DNA of 64,000 nucleotides from Edaphobacter lichenicola (GCF_014201315.1 NZ_JACHDY010000004.1:248001-312000), one strand, 5' to 3'. Positions 53,893-63,406 are shown, counted from the first letter of the stretch. Numbers and translations: made by a program. The notes: generated from the sequence alone by a model not told the origin.

Positions 53893-55341
53893 CTAGTAGC
53901 GGTAGTGATCCGCCTTGTAAGGCCCTTCCACCGGAACGCTCAGGTAATCCGCCTGCTTCTTCGAGAGCGTCGTCAGCTTCACGCCGATCTTCTCCAGGTG
54001 CAGCCGTGCAACTTCTTCGTCCAGCTTCTTCGGAAGAATGTAGATCCCAATCTTGTACGTATCCTTGTTCTTCCACAGATCAAGCTGAGCCAGCGTCTGG
54101 TTCGCAAAGCTGTTCGACATCACAAAGCTCGGATGGCCCGTCGCGCAGCCCAGGTTCACCAATCGACCCTCAGCCAGAACGAAGATGCTGTTGCCGTTCT
54201 CGAACGTGTACTTGTCCACCTGCGGCTTTATGTTCAGCTTCTTCACGCCCTTCAGCGCATTCAGCGGCTCCATCTGAATCTCGTTGTCGAAGTGGCCAAT
54301 GTTGCACACGATCGCCTGGTCCTTCATCAGCTTCATGTGCTCCACCGTGATGATGTCAACGTTCCCCGTGCAGGTCACATAGATATCGCCACGACCAAGA
54401 GTCTCCTCAATCGTCGTGACCTCATAGCCCTCCATCGCAGCCTGCAGCGCATTGATCGGATCGATCTCCGTCACGATCACTCGCGCCCCCAGCCCACGCA
54501 GCGAAGCCGCCGAGCCCTTGCCCACATCGCCATAACCGCAAACCACCGCGACCTTGCCCGCAACCATCACATCCGTCGCGCGCTTGATGCCATCCACCAG
54601 CGACTCGCGGCAGCCGTACAGGTTGTCGAACTTCGACTTCGTCACTGAATCATTGACGTTGATCGCCGGAACCAGCAGCGTACCCTTCTCCAGCATCTTG
54701 TACAGCCGGTGAACGCCCGTGGTCGTCTCTTCCGAAACCCCACGCCACTCCTTCGCCACATCCTGCCAGCGCGTCGGATTCTCCGCATGCACCTTCTTCA
54801 GCAGAGCCTTGATCACATCCTCTTCGGTCGAGCTCGAAGGCGAATCAATCCACTTATCGCCCTTCTCCATATCCACGCCCTTGTGGATCAGCAGCGTCAC
54901 ATCGCCGCCATCGTCGATCACAAGCTGCGGCCCCAGCAATCCACCCTTTCCGTCAGGGAACTTCAGCGACTCGTTCGTGCACCACCAGAACTCCTCCAGC
55001 GTCTCGCCCTTCCACGCAAACACCGGCACACCAGCCGCCGCAATCGCAGCTGCCGCATGGTCCTGGGTCGAGAAGATGTTGCAGCTCGCCCAGCGAACAT
55101 TCGCGCCCAGCGCCACCATCGTCTCAATCAGCACAGCTGTCTGGATCGTCATATGCAGCGAGCCGGTCACGCGAACGCCTGCCAGCGGTTTCCCCGCAGC
55201 ATACTTGTTGCGGATCGACATCAACCCGGGCATCTCCTGCTCGGCGATCTCAATCTCCTTCCGGCCAAACTCCGCCAGAGAAATATCGGCTACCTTGTAA
55301 TCCACCCCTGCTGCCGCCTTATCGACTGTCGCTGTTGCCAT
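53893..55341 (-). CDS. ahcY: Adenosylhomocysteinase
   Basis: 482 aa. Hydrolyses S-adenosylhomocysteine to adenosine and homocysteine in the activated methyl cycle. Signatures: [71 protein letters not shown]-binding [21 protein letters not shown], and [12 protein letters not shown]. It carries the ~40-residue insertion ([10 protein letters not shown] region) of the long bacterial/plant form and ends KADHYRY. ATG at 55341 with GAGG 9 nt upstream. No SAH riboswitch recognised. Works with metK at 62105-63277. Confidence 0.97.
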   Translation of the reverse strand: MATATVDKAAAGVDYKVADISLAEFGRKEIEIAEQEMPGLMSIRNKYAAGKPLAGVRVTGSLHMTIQTAVLIETMVALGANVRWASCNIFSTQDHAAAAIAAAGVPVFAWKGETLEEFWWCTNESLKFPDGKGGLLGPQLVIDDGGDVTLLIHKGVDMEKGDKWIDSPSSSTEEDVIKALLKKVHAENPTRWQDVAKEWRGVSEETTTGVHRLYKMLEKGTLLVPAINVNDSVTKSKFDNLYGCRESLVDGIKRATDVMVAGKVAVVCGYGDVGKGSAASLRGLGARVIVTEIDPINALQAAMEGYEVTTIEETLGRGDIYVTCTGNVDIITVEHMKLMKDQAIVCNIGHFDNEIQMEPLNALKGVKKLNIKPQVDKYTFENGNSIFVLAEGRLVNLGCATGHPSFVMSNSFANQTLAQLDLWKNKDTYKIGIYILPKKLDEEVARLHLEKIGVKLTTLSKKQADYLSVPVEGPYKADHYRY

Positions 55342-55420
55342 ATCGAAAAACCTCAAAATGCTGAATTTTTACCTACTCCAGAATACCATTCCAACCCCTT
55401 GAGAGGCTGTTTGAGAAACA

Positions 55421-55600
55421 TGTCCTGCCGGACGGGCCTCCTGCGCGGAGCGCGGGCGTTCGCACGCCCTTTTAGAGCTTCGCGTGGTCCTCCCGTTGGT
55501 CGGAATCATCATCCCTCGCGACCAACGGGAGTGCCAACCGAAGGGGTATACCCATCACGAAGTGATCGCCCCGCGCGCAGCGGACCCGTCCGGCAGGACA
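55421..55600. repeat. Dispersed palindromic element, copy 9 (180 bp)
   Basis: Outer ends TGTCCTGCCGGACGGG and CCCGTCCGGCAGGACA, inner arms CCGTTGGTCG / CGACCAACGG. The left hairpin is replaced by GGGCGTtcgcACGCCC, while the right one is ATCAC (55554-55558)-gaa-GTGAT. On the minus strand it lies 10 nt after the MFS stop and about 80 nt before ahcY. Confidence 0.93.
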
Positions 55601-55609
55601 AGCCTCTAA

Positions 55610-56914
55610 CTAGAGATCCTTCTCCACACCCCGCGGCCTCCGCACCACCAGGGCCAGCCCCGCCGCCCCAAGCGCCATAGCACTGACAAGATAGAGCCCC
55701 CCAACAAAGCTGTGCGTAGCATCGCTCAGTCGCCCCGTCATAGCAGGTCCCACAAATCCACCCACCCCACCGACCATCTGCAGAATCGCCACAGCTCCAG
55801 CCGCCGCCGTCCCGGTCAACATACTAGTCGCCAGGGTCCAGAATGGCCCCATCATGCTCCAAAGCCCCACCGCCGCCAGCGTCATCGCACACAGCGCCAC
55901 CACCAGCGCATGCGCCCACGCCGTCCACGCAAACCCCACCGCCGACAACGTCAAGCACCCAGCGATATGCCATCGCCGCTCCTTCCGTTTATCCGAACTC
56001 CACCCCACCACCACCGTCATCACCGCAGCCGCCAGATAAGGAAACGTCGCATACCGCGCAATCAAAATCGCATCCCTCTCCCCACCACGCGAGAAGCTCT
56101 GCAGAATAAGCGGCATCCAAAGATTCACGATATACACGCCCACCTGGCTCACAAAGTACACACCCGCAAGCACCCACAAAGCCGGCAGCCTAAACGCATC
56201 CAGCAGCCTATGGTGCGTCGAAGCACCAGACAGCTCCTTATCCCGCTGCAACTCCCCCTCAAGCCACGTGCGCTCCTCAGGCCGCAGCCACCCTGCCTTA
56301 GCAGGCCCATCCTTCAGCACAAACAAAACCGAGATCCCCAGCAGCACGGTAGGAACTCCCTCCGACACAAACAGCCACTGCCACCCCGCCAGCCCACCCA
56401 CACCATCCAGCTTCAGCAGATAGCTCGACAGCGGCCCACCCACCACTCCCGCCAGCGAAGTCGCCGTCATAAACTTTGCCACCGCCCGCGCCCGCTCCTG
56501 CGTAGGAAACCAGTACGTCAGGTAGATAATCATCCCCGGAAAAAATCCCGCCTCACTCACCCCCAGCAAAAACCGCAGCACATAGAACGACTCCTTCGAG
56601 TGCATAAACATCATGCAGGTCGAGATCACGCCCCACGAGATCATGATCCGCGCAATCCATATCCGCGCACCCACACGCGTCAGCATCAAATTGCTAGGCA
56701 GATCAAACAGCACCGACCCCAGAAAAAAAATCCCCGCACCCGTCCCATACACCGTATTGCTGAAGTGCAGATCCCGCTGCAAATCATAAGCAGCAAACCC
56801 CACATTCACCCGATCCAGATAAGCCACAATATAGAGCAGAAAAATATAAGGAATCAGCCGCCACGTAATCTTCGAATAAAGCGCCCGTCCATCCACCGCA
56901 GCCGTCGATTCCAT
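55610..56914 (-). CDS. MFS transporter, anion:cation symporter type
   Basis: 434 aa, 12 TM helices. PYIFLLYIVAYLDRVNVGFAAYDLQRDLHFSNTVYGTGAGIFF is characteristic of the ACS family (phthalate, tartrate, hexuronate, glucarate transporters), with LRFLLGVSEAGFFPGMIIYLTYWFPTQERARAV (motif between TM4/5) also typical. Substrate is probably an organic acid anion; no catabolic gene is adjacent. It sits on the minus strand, 3' end facing palindromic element copy 9. Confidence 0.9.
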   Translation of the reverse strand: MESTAAVDGRALYSKITWRLIPYIFLLYIVAYLDRVNVGFAAYDLQRDLHFSNTVYGTGAGIFFLGSVLFDLPSNLMLTRVGARIWIARIMISWGVISTCMMFMHSKESFYVLRFLLGVSEAGFFPGMIIYLTYWFPTQERARAVAKFMTATSLAGVVGGPLSSYLLKLDGVGGLAGWQWLFVSEGVPTVLLGISVLFVLKDGPAKAGWLRPEERTWLEGELQRDKELSGASTHHRLLDAFRLPALWVLAGVYFVSQVGVYIVNLWMPLILQSFSRGGERDAILIARYATFPYLAAAVMTVVVGWSSDKRKERRWHIAGCLTLSAVGFAWTAWAHALVVALCAMTLAAVGLWSMMGPFWTLATSMLTGTAAAGAVAILQMVGGVGGFVGPAMTGRLSDATHSFVGGLYLVSAMALGAAGLALVVRRPRGVEKDL

Positions 56915-57005
56915 CCCTCTACTTTAGCCTTTTATATTTGGCAATCAATGACGACGTTAAAATTGCTGATAGCGTGTCGGGCCTTCCAATCAATAGAATC
57001 TTCCA

Positions 57006-57284
57006 ATGTTCAGCTTCGGTAGACTGTGGCGCAAGTTCATGGGCGTGGAGCGACCTCCGGCTCACTGCCTGCAGCACTCCAAGCACGATGGGCATTGTCA
57101 TGCGTGTCATGCGGCTGAAAAACAGGTAGCTAGGACCTGGGGACGGTTTTGGCCCACTGGCCCTTTGTCTGGGCTATCGGAGACTGCACCTGGATCCGAT
57201 TCCGCTTCTTCTACTCCATCTCCACCCTCTGACTTTACGGGATTCGGTGGTGGCGCAAGCGGTGGAGGTGGGGCTAGCTTTTAG
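57006..57284 (+). CDS. Possible small Cys/His- and Gly-rich protein
   Basis: 92 aa. HSKHDGHCHACHAAEKQ offers clustered His/Cys residues that could bind metal; the tail GFGGGASGGGGASF is Gly-rich. No ribosome-binding site precedes the ATG, and the sequence is unusual, so this may not be expressed. Listed because the composition is unlike shadow frames. Confidence 0.35.
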   Translation: MFSFGRLWRKFMGVERPPAHCLQHSKHDGHCHACHAAEKQVARTWGRFWPTGPLSGLSETAPGSDSASSTPSPPSDFTGFGGGASGGGGASF

Positions 57285-57314
57285 CGCACCTGTAACTCAT
57301 CGAGCCCCGCGCTC

Positions 57315-57599
57315 CTAACGCACCGGCGGAATAATCTGCACCCGCTTTGACTCTAAATACGATCGCCACCCCGCAAAGGCCAGCAGCACAAACAGCCCTG
57401 CGAACCCAAGTGCCACGCCGAGTGCACCCGCTACTCCCAGCAGCGTGACCCAAAGCGGGTTCGTCTTCTCGGAAAAATAGGCGAACGCCGCAACAATATC
57501 TCCAAGCACAAGTAAGAGGGAAAGCAGCATCACGGCTATACTTGCTATGATCCAGCCCTTGAAACCATCCGGCAGCGATTTGCTCTTGGCAACACTCAT
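57315..57599 (-). CDS. Small membrane protein coupled to ada
   Basis: 94 aa. Two TM helices (GWIIASIAVMLLSLLLVLGDIVAAFAYF and LWVTLLGVAGALGVALGFAGLFVLLAFAGW) with a basic N-terminus (VAKSKSLPDGFK) and tail (SYLESKRVQIIPPVR). Its ATG overlaps the ada stop (TGATG), implying coupling to the repair gene. Function unknown. Confidence 0.7.
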   Translation of the reverse strand: MSVAKSKSLPDGFKGWIIASIAVMLLSLLLVLGDIVAAFAYFSEKTNPLWVTLLGVAGALGVALGFAGLFVLLAFAGWRSYLESKRVQIIPPVR

Positions 57600-58732
57600 C
57601 ACGCCCGCTCCGCCTCCAGCAGCCGCCTCTTCCGCTCCACCCCCCAACGATATCCAGTGATCGCCCCATCCTTTCCCACCACGCGATGACACGGCACCGC
57701 AATCGCAATCGGATTCGTTCCGCAAGCCCCCGCCACCGCACGCGAAGCCGACGGCGCACCAAGCTGCAAAGCCACCTCCGAGTAACTCCGCGTCTCTCCA
57801 CGAGGAATCGCCTGCAGCGCCTTCCACACCCGCTGCTGAAACGCCGTAGCCCTCACATCCAGCGGAAACGTAGCCGCCAGCGGATGCTCCCCAAGCTGAC
57901 TCGCCACAAACGCAACCGCATCCGCCAGCCAACCAGTATTTCCCTTAGCCACCACCAGCTGCGCCTTCGAAAACTGCTCCCGCAGCCCAGCGATCAGTTC
58001 TTTGTCGTCCCTCCCAAAAGCAATCGAGCAGATCCCCACATCCGTCGTCGCCACCAGCATCCGTCCCAGCGGACTAGCTGCCGTGCAGTATCGAATCAGC
58101 AACCCAGCCCCACCCTCCCGCATCACCCGCGGAGTCATCCCCAGCGTGGCCGCACTCTTCTCATACAGCCTGCTGCTCGAACCAAACCCAGCCTCATAGA
58201 TCGCATCCGTAATCGGAGCCTTCACCTTCCTCGGCTCCCTCACCTTGCTCTTGAATCTCTCCAGCCGAGCCTCCTTCGCATACTGTCCCGGACTCACCCC
58301 CAGCACCCGCTTGAACCCACGCAGAATCGTCAACCGCCCCACGCCCGTAGCCTTCGCCACATCGGCCAGCCGCGTCCGTGTCTCAGAGCCCGCATTCTCC
58401 CGCAGATACTCCGTCACCGCCGCAATCGCACCCGCCTGCGGATCAGCCTTCGCCTCAGCCCTATCGGGTTCACATCGCAAACAAGCACGATATCCAGCCG
58501 CCTCAGCCAGCGCCGGGGTAGGGAAGAACGTCACATTCTTCCGCGAAGGCCGCCGGCTCGCGCAACTCGGCTTGCAATAAACCTTCGTAGACTTCACGGC
58601 ATACACAAACTGCCCATCCGCGCTCACATCCCGCCCCAGAACCTGCTGCCACTGCTTGCCGGGAAAGTAACTCGGAACCGCCACATCGCTCTTCGCTGCA
58701 CTCGTCATCGGAATCGTCATTGTCTCTGTCAT
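57599..58732 (-). CDS. ada: Ada: bifunctional transcriptional regulator / O6-methylguanine-DNA methyltransferase
   Basis: 377 aa from the ATG at 58732 (GGAGG 9 nt upstream). N-terminal Ada domain with zinc Cys53, Cys57, Cys84 and Cys87 at the spacings of E. coli Cys38/42/69/72, where Cys53 would take methyl groups from phosphotriesters. Then an AraC-type HTH (ADVAKATGVGRLTILRGFKRVLGVSPGQYA) and the C-terminal methyltransferase with active Cys in IAVPCHRVVGKDG. It repairs alkylated DNA and, once methylated, activates the adaptive response. Confidence 0.95.
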   Translation of the reverse strand: MTETMTIPMTSAAKSDVAVPSYFPGKQWQQVLGRDVSADGQFVYAVKSTKVYCKPSCASRRPSRKNVTFFPTPALAEAAGYRACLRCEPDRAEAKADPQAGAIAAVTEYLRENAGSETRTRLADVAKATGVGRLTILRGFKRVLGVSPGQYAKEARLERFKSKVREPRKVKAPITDAIYEAGFGSSSRLYEKSAATLGMTPRVMREGGAGLLIRYCTAASPLGRMLVATTDVGICSIAFGRDDKELIAGLREQFSKAQLVVAKGNTGWLADAVAFVASQLGEHPLAATFPLDVRATAFQQRVWKALQAIPRGETRSYSEVALQLGAPSASRAVAGACGTNPIAIAVPCHRVVGKDGAITGYRWGVERKRRLLEAERA

Positions 58733-58832
58733 TCCAGTATCCTCCCATCCACTGGAAATCCGCACACTCCGTTTCGTGTCTTCAAAGTAGCGCAACCTTG
58801 CAGTGCAATCTTCGCGGCGTAAACTATGGTCG

Positions 58833-59342
58833 ATGAAACCGCGAACCCGTCTCCCCCTCTCCCTCTCCGCGACTCTCCTCTTCACAGCTCTCGCCTCCGC
58901 GCAAAGCCCCACCGACCCGCCTCCCACGCAACGCCCCATCCTCACCGTCACCGGCAAAGGAGTACAGATCTACGCCTGTCAGCAAACCGACTCCGGCCCG
59001 CAGTGGATCTTCAAAGCTCCCGACGCCACGCTCTATGACAAATCCGGCACGCCCATTGGCACCCACGGCGCCGGGCCCATGTGGGTCTCGAACGACGGCA
59101 GCATCGTCAAAGGCAATCTCCTCCAAAAGACCGACTCACCCGAACCCCAGGCCATCCCCTGGCTGCTCCTAAAAGCCGCCGGCACCACCGGCTCCGGCAT
59201 CATGACTCACGTAGAGTTCATCCGCCGCTCCGACACCCACGGCGGCATCGCGCCCACCATCGGCTGTGACGCCCAGCACCTCACCACCACCACCCGCATC
59301 GATTACTCCGCCACCTACACCTTCTACTCCGCCAAACCCTGA
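58833..59342 (+). CDS. Secreted DUF3455 protein
   Basis: 169 aa from the ATG at 58833. Signal peptide (TRLPLSLSATLLFTALASA), then VTGKGVQIYACQQTDSGPQWIFKAPDATLYDKSGTPIGTHGAGPMWVSNDGS and VEFIRRSDTHGGIAPTIGCDA ... YSATYTFYSA, the DUF3455 pattern seen in many soil bacteria and fungi. Function unknown, probably extracytoplasmic. Its 3' end overlaps that of the transglutaminase-like gene by 19 nt. Confidence 0.88.
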   Translation: MKPRTRLPLSLSATLLFTALASAQSPTDPPPTQRPILTVTGKGVQIYACQQTDSGPQWIFKAPDATLYDKSGTPIGTHGAGPMWVSNDGSIVKGNLLQKTDSPEPQAIPWLLLKAAGTTGSGIMTHVEFIRRSDTHGGIAPTIGCDAQHLTTTTRIDYSATYTFYSAKP

Positions 59343-60253
59343 ACCGCCCCCGCCGAGCCGCGATTTGCCGCCGTCACTATAGGCTCCTGCGCAATCGTGC
59401 CCGGCAGACTCGGCACCGTCGTCCCATCCTCGAGCACCTCATAGCTATCCACATAAAAGTTCGTCAGAATCGCATTTCCGAATGAAGTCGTAATCGCCAC
59501 ATCCGCCGCATCCCGACCCGCCGCCATCAGCACCCGCCCAATCCTCGGTTCGTTATGCCGCGCATCCATCGTCATCCAGCGCCCATCGAGAAACACCTCA
59601 TACCACGCGCTGAAATCTCCCGCCCCGCTAAACGGCGCGCGAATATCCCCGAGATATCCCGTCACATACCGAGCCGGAATATTCTGGCAACGCGACAGCG
59701 TAATCGCCAGATGCTGATAGTCCCGGCATACTCCAATCCGCTCCGTGAAGACATCCATCGCCGTCTTCGTCGGTCGCGCCGTCTTGTAGTTGAACATCAC
59801 CTTCTCATGCACCCAGTCGCGAATCGCCGAAGCCTTCGTCCATCCCGGCGTCATCCAGCCAAAGAGATCCTGAGCGATCGGCCCAAACTTGTCCACCTCG
59901 CAGTACCGGCTCGCCAGCAAGTACTGCAGCACCTCCGACGGCAGATCCTCCACCGCAGCCTGTTGCGCATACGCATTGATCGGATCCGCCAGCCCCTCCA
60001 TCTCCACAACGTTCATCCCGCTCAATCGAATCTCACCCGCCGGCGTCATAAACCGCGTGCACCGATTCCCAAACACATCGTTATACTCCGACACCGGAAC
60101 ATCAGCCTTCGTCTCGCGATCAATCTGTTCAACCTTCAACGCATTGCCCGCCCGCACCTGACCCTCCAGCGACGGGTGCAGATGCAGCATCGCCACCATT
60201 GGCGTAGGCATAGGAAGATGAAATTGAATATCGTATTCAGACTTAACAAGCAT
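59324..60253 (-). CDS. Transglutaminase-like family protein with substituted His
   Basis: 309 aa from the ATG at 60253. The N-terminal segment (SEYDIQFHLPMPTPMVAMLHLHPS) is a bacterial transglutaminase-like N domain. The core has TERIGVCRDYQHLAITLSRCQNIPARYVTGYLGD with the Cys nucleophile, but the usual HAW.E motif is DFSAWYEV, so the catalytic His position is Ser; the Asp is in MDARHN. I recall this FSAW variant in a subfamily, so a changed or lost activity is likely rather than a sequencing error. Cytosolic, no signal peptide. Confidence 0.85.
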   Translation of the reverse strand: MLVKSEYDIQFHLPMPTPMVAMLHLHPSLEGQVRAGNALKVEQIDRETKADVPVSEYNDVFGNRCTRFMTPAGEIRLSGMNVVEMEGLADPINAYAQQAAVEDLPSEVLQYLLASRYCEVDKFGPIAQDLFGWMTPGWTKASAIRDWVHEKVMFNYKTARPTKTAMDVFTERIGVCRDYQHLAITLSRCQNIPARYVTGYLGDIRAPFSGAGDFSAWYEVFLDGRWMTMDARHNEPRIGRVLMAAGRDAADVAITTSFGNAILTNFYVDSYEVLEDGTTVPSLPGTIAQEPIVTAANRGSAGAVQGLAE

Positions 60254-60512
60254 CAAAAACCCTCTTCTCGACTGGGGTTGGTACTAATGGGATGCAATTA
60301 AGCGATAGCCAGCAGTCTACTGCATCTTCTCCCAGACCCCACAACCAAAAAACAGAGCTATGCTAAGCAACAGAGCAGGCAAAATAGGCACACAGGGTGC
60401 GCAGTCTCCGAAAACGCTTTGACGATTTCGCTGGCGCCTTTTCTGGGGCCGGACATCTAAATTTTGAAACCGGTCGGTGGTGCAGGACGCAAAATAACGC
60501 GGAGGTGTCCCC

Positions 60513-61457
60513 ATGGCTGAATCTTCTGATCTTCGGCTGACGAAAATGCCGCTCAACAACAGGGGCGGCCATATTCCCGCACTCGGCTTTGGCACCTTGA
60601 TTCCCGACGCAGCCGTGACAATCACTGCGACCAGAGACGCTCTGGAAGCCGGATTTCGACACTTCGATGGCGCGGAGCGATACCGGAACGAGCGTGAGGT
60701 GGGCGAGGCCTTGCAGGCAGGACTTGCTGCTGGAGGGATTGCGCGCGAAGACATCTTCGTCACCACAAAGTTGTGGAACTCCAATCATCGGCCCGAGCGT
60801 GTCGAACCGGCCTTCGAGGCGAGTCTGGACAGACTCCGGATCAACTATCTGGATCTCTATCTCATTCACACTCCGTTTGCCTTTCAACCGGGAGACGAGC
60901 AGGACCCGCGAGATGAAAACGGCAATATCCTCTACGACAACGGAGTGACTTTGCTCGACACATGGAGAGCAATGGAGGGTCTCGTTGACGGCGGCAGATG
61001 CCGGGCCATCGGACTGTCGGACATCAGCTTGAACCAACTGTTGCCCATCTACGAATCCGCAAGAATCAAGCCTGCGGTGGTCCAGGTCGAAGCCCATCCG
61101 TATCTGCCGGAGACGGAGCTCCTGGAGTTCTGCAAAGAGAAGGGGATTGTGCTTTTGGCCTTCGCTCCATTGGGCCACGGAATGCGCCCGGGGCTGCTCG
61201 AAGATCCAGTCATTTCGGCAATTGCCGCACGGGTTGGAAAGACGCCGGCACAGGTGCTGCTGGCATGGGCGGTGCAGCGCGGCACGGCTGTGCTTACCAC
61301 ACCCAAATCTGCGGCTCGCGCGCGAGAGAATTTTGACATCTCCACCCTTCCGGAAGACGCGATTAACGAGATCAATCGCATCCAGATCAGACAGAGGCTC
61401 AACGACGTGGTAAATACCGGCAGCCCAGGTTTCATTCCACGAGTTAAATCAGCATGA
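60513..61457 (+). CDS. Aldo/keto reductase (AKR)
   Basis: 314 aa. IPALGFGTLIPDAAVTITATRDALEAGFRHFDGAERYRNEREVGEAL holds catalytic Asp and Tyr, ITKLWNS-type block is FVTTKLWNSNHRPERV with the Lys, and LDLYLIHTPFAFQPG the His. It is an NADPH-dependent carbonyl reductase of AKR4/5-like form; substrate unknown. GGAGG precedes the ATG. Followed 28 nt later by the NTF2-like gene, so both form a small operon. Confidence 0.92.
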   Translation: MAESSDLRLTKMPLNNRGGHIPALGFGTLIPDAAVTITATRDALEAGFRHFDGAERYRNEREVGEALQAGLAAGGIAREDIFVTTKLWNSNHRPERVEPAFEASLDRLRINYLDLYLIHTPFAFQPGDEQDPRDENGNILYDNGVTLLDTWRAMEGLVDGGRCRAIGLSDISLNQLLPIYESARIKPAVVQVEAHPYLPETELLEFCKEKGIVLLAFAPLGHGMRPGLLEDPVISAIAARVGKTPAQVLLAWAVQRGTAVLTTPKSAARARENFDISTLPEDAINEINRIQIRQRLNDVVNTGSPGFIPRVKSA

Positions 61458-61485
61458 AAAGCCAAACAACACCTGGAGCAGCCCC

Positions 61486-61869
61486 ATGCAAGAAGAACAG
61501 ATACGCGAAGCATTGAACGCGCATTGGCGTGCGTCGGCAGCCGGCGATGCAAACGCGGAGCACGATATTTACGATGACAACGCCATCTGCGACTATCCCC
61601 AGTCAGGCGAGCGCATCCTGGGGCGAAATAATTTGCAGGCCCTGCGGAGTCATCACCCCGGCAAGCCGTCAGGTTTCAACGTCAAGCGAATTCTCGGAAA
61701 AGGTGACCTCTGGGTCACGGAATACACCATCATCTACCAGGGGCGACCGGCATACACCGTGAGCATTATGGAGTTCCGCAACGGCAAGGTCGTGCACGAG
61801 ACACAGTATTTCGCAGATCCCTTCGAGGCGCCTGCCTGGCGAAGCCAATGGGTTCAACGGATCGCGTGA
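61486..61869 (+). CDS. NTF2-like/SnoaL-like protein
   Basis: 127 aa cone-fold domain: IREALNAHWRASAAGDANAEHDIYDDNAICDYPQSGERILGRNNLQAL and VTEYTIIYQGRPAYTVSIMEFRNGKVVHETQYFADPFEAPAWRSQWV. Families of this fold bind small hydrophobic or polyketide-like molecules or act as isomerases/dehydratases. The operon with an aldo/keto reductase fits a small detoxification or modification unit. Confidence 0.88.
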   Translation: MQEEQIREALNAHWRASAAGDANAEHDIYDDNAICDYPQSGERILGRNNLQALRSHHPGKPSGFNVKRILGKGDLWVTEYTIIYQGRPAYTVSIMEFRNGKVVHETQYFADPFEAPAWRSQWVQRIA

Positions 61870-62053
61870 CGCCGAATTGAGATCCGATTCGTACCGACAA
61901 GTCGGCTTGTGGGAAGTAAGGTTGCTGTCAAATCACAAGCAATCCGAACTCTGAGTCGGTCGGCGAGGTTTTGCTTTTTTATGCTCAGAGAATCGGTGTG
62001 CAAAAAACAGGATCGTAGCAACGATCATCAGCAACTGAACGAGCCACCACAAG

Positions 62054-62085
62054 AAAAAAGGCAAACCCGAAGGCCTGCCTTTTTT
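62054..62085. terminator. Bidirectional terminator between NTF2-like gene and metK
   Basis: AAAAAAGGCA (62054-62063) pairs with TGCCTTTTTT (62076-62085) over a 12-nt loop; the A/T ends serve as U-tracts in both directions. Confidence 0.85.
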
Positions 62086-62104
62086 CCAATCCATTCAGAA
62101 GAAA

Positions 62105-63277
62105 TTAGTTGGAAGCCAACTGCTTGACCCCAGCCTGCTCCGCCAGTGCAGCGGCCTTATCGGTCTTCTCCCACGTAAAGCCCTCGCCCTTGCGGCCAAA
62201 GTGACCATACGCAGCCGTCGCCTTGAAGATCGGCTTGCGCAGATCGAGCCCTTCGATGATGCCCTTCGGCGTCAGCGAGAAGTTCTTCCGTACCAGGTCC
62301 TCAAGCTTCGACTCATCAATCTTGCCCGTGCCAAACGTATCCACCAGCACGCTCACCGGCTCGGCCACACCAATCGCGTAGGCCAACTGCACCTCGCAGC
62401 GATCCGCCAGCCCAGCCGCGACGATGTTCTTCGCCACATACCGCGCCATGTAAGCCGCCGAACGGTCCACCTTCGTCGCATCCTTGCCGCTGAACGCTCC
62501 GCCGCCATGCCGTCCCATACCGCCATACGTATCGACGATGATCTTCCGACCCGTCAAACCCGTATCGCCCATCGGTCCACCGACCACAAACCGGCCCGTA
62601 GGATTGATGTGGTACTTCGTATCCTGGTCCAGCAGCTCCGCCGGAATCACAGCCTGAATCACGTGCTTCAAGATATCCGCGCGCAGCTCTTCGTTTCCGA
62701 CATTCTCCGCATGCTGGGTCGAGATTACAACCGCATCCACCCGCTTCGGCTTGTGGTTCGAGTCATACTCCACCGTCACCTGGCTCTTGCCATCCGGCCG
62801 CAAATACGACATCAGCCCACTCTTGCGAACCTCGCTCAGCTTATGCGCCAGCTTGTGCGCCAGCGAGATCGGCGTCGGCATCAACTCCGGCGTCTCGTTC
62901 GTCGCATACCCGAACATCATGCCCTGGTCGCCAGCTCCGCCCGTATCCACACCCATGGCGATATCGCCAGACTGCTTGTTGATCGTCGAAATCACCGCGC
63001 AGGTGTTCGAGTCGAACCCATACAGCGCGTTGTCATATCCAATCGCGGCAACCGTTCCGCGCACCAGGCTCTGAAAATCGACATAAGCCTTCGTCGTAAT
63101 CTCCCCGGCAATAACCACCAGACCCGTGCAGGTCAGCGTCTCGCACGCCACGCGGCTATAGGGATCCTGCGCCAGACAGGCGTCCAGAATCGCATCGGAG
63201 ATCTGATCGGCAATTTTATCGGGATGCCCCTCAGTGACAGACTCACTCGTAAACAGAAAACGGTCGCGTTTAGCCAA
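62105..63277 (-). CDS. metK: S-adenosylmethionine synthetase
   Basis: 390 aa. [30 protein letters not shown], then [31 protein letters not shown] and [26 protein letters not shown] are invariant MetK motifs. Makes SAM from methionine and ATP. The start is a TTG at 63277 with GGAGG 4 nt upstream; a GTG at 63307 without a matching site is less likely. Three tandem 16-bp repeats lie 130-180 bp upstream; no SAM riboswitch recognised. Partner of ahcY in the methyl cycle. Confidence 0.96.
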   Translation of the reverse strand: MAKRDRFLFTSESVTEGHPDKIADQISDAILDACLAQDPYSRVACETLTCTGLVVIAGEITTKAYVDFQSLVRGTVAAIGYDNALYGFDSNTCAVISTINKQSGDIAMGVDTGGAGDQGMMFGYATNETPELMPTPISLAHKLAHKLSEVRKSGLMSYLRPDGKSQVTVEYDSNHKPKRVDAVVISTQHAENVGNEELRADILKHVIQAVIPAELLDQDTKYHINPTGRFVVGGPMGDTGLTGRKIIVDTYGGMGRHGGGAFSGKDATKVDRSAAYMARYVAKNIVAAGLADRCEVQLAYAIGVAEPVSVLVDTFGTGKIDESKLEDLVRKNFSLTPKGIIEGLDLRKPIFKATAAYGHFGRKGEGFTWEKTDKAAALAEQAGVKQLASN

Positions 63278-63406
63278 AACTCCTCCAAAGAGTACCTGCC
63301 CGGACACTTAGCCCGGAGCAGCGTGCATCCCTTCATTTTACCCACGCGAGGGGCAACCGGGCAAAGGGACTCATCCATCTGTGTCACACGATCATTCAAC
63401 GGCCAT

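Noticed and set aside
55342..55420. SAH riboswitch upstream of ahcY
   Set aside because: The short leader shows no recognisable SAH aptamer.
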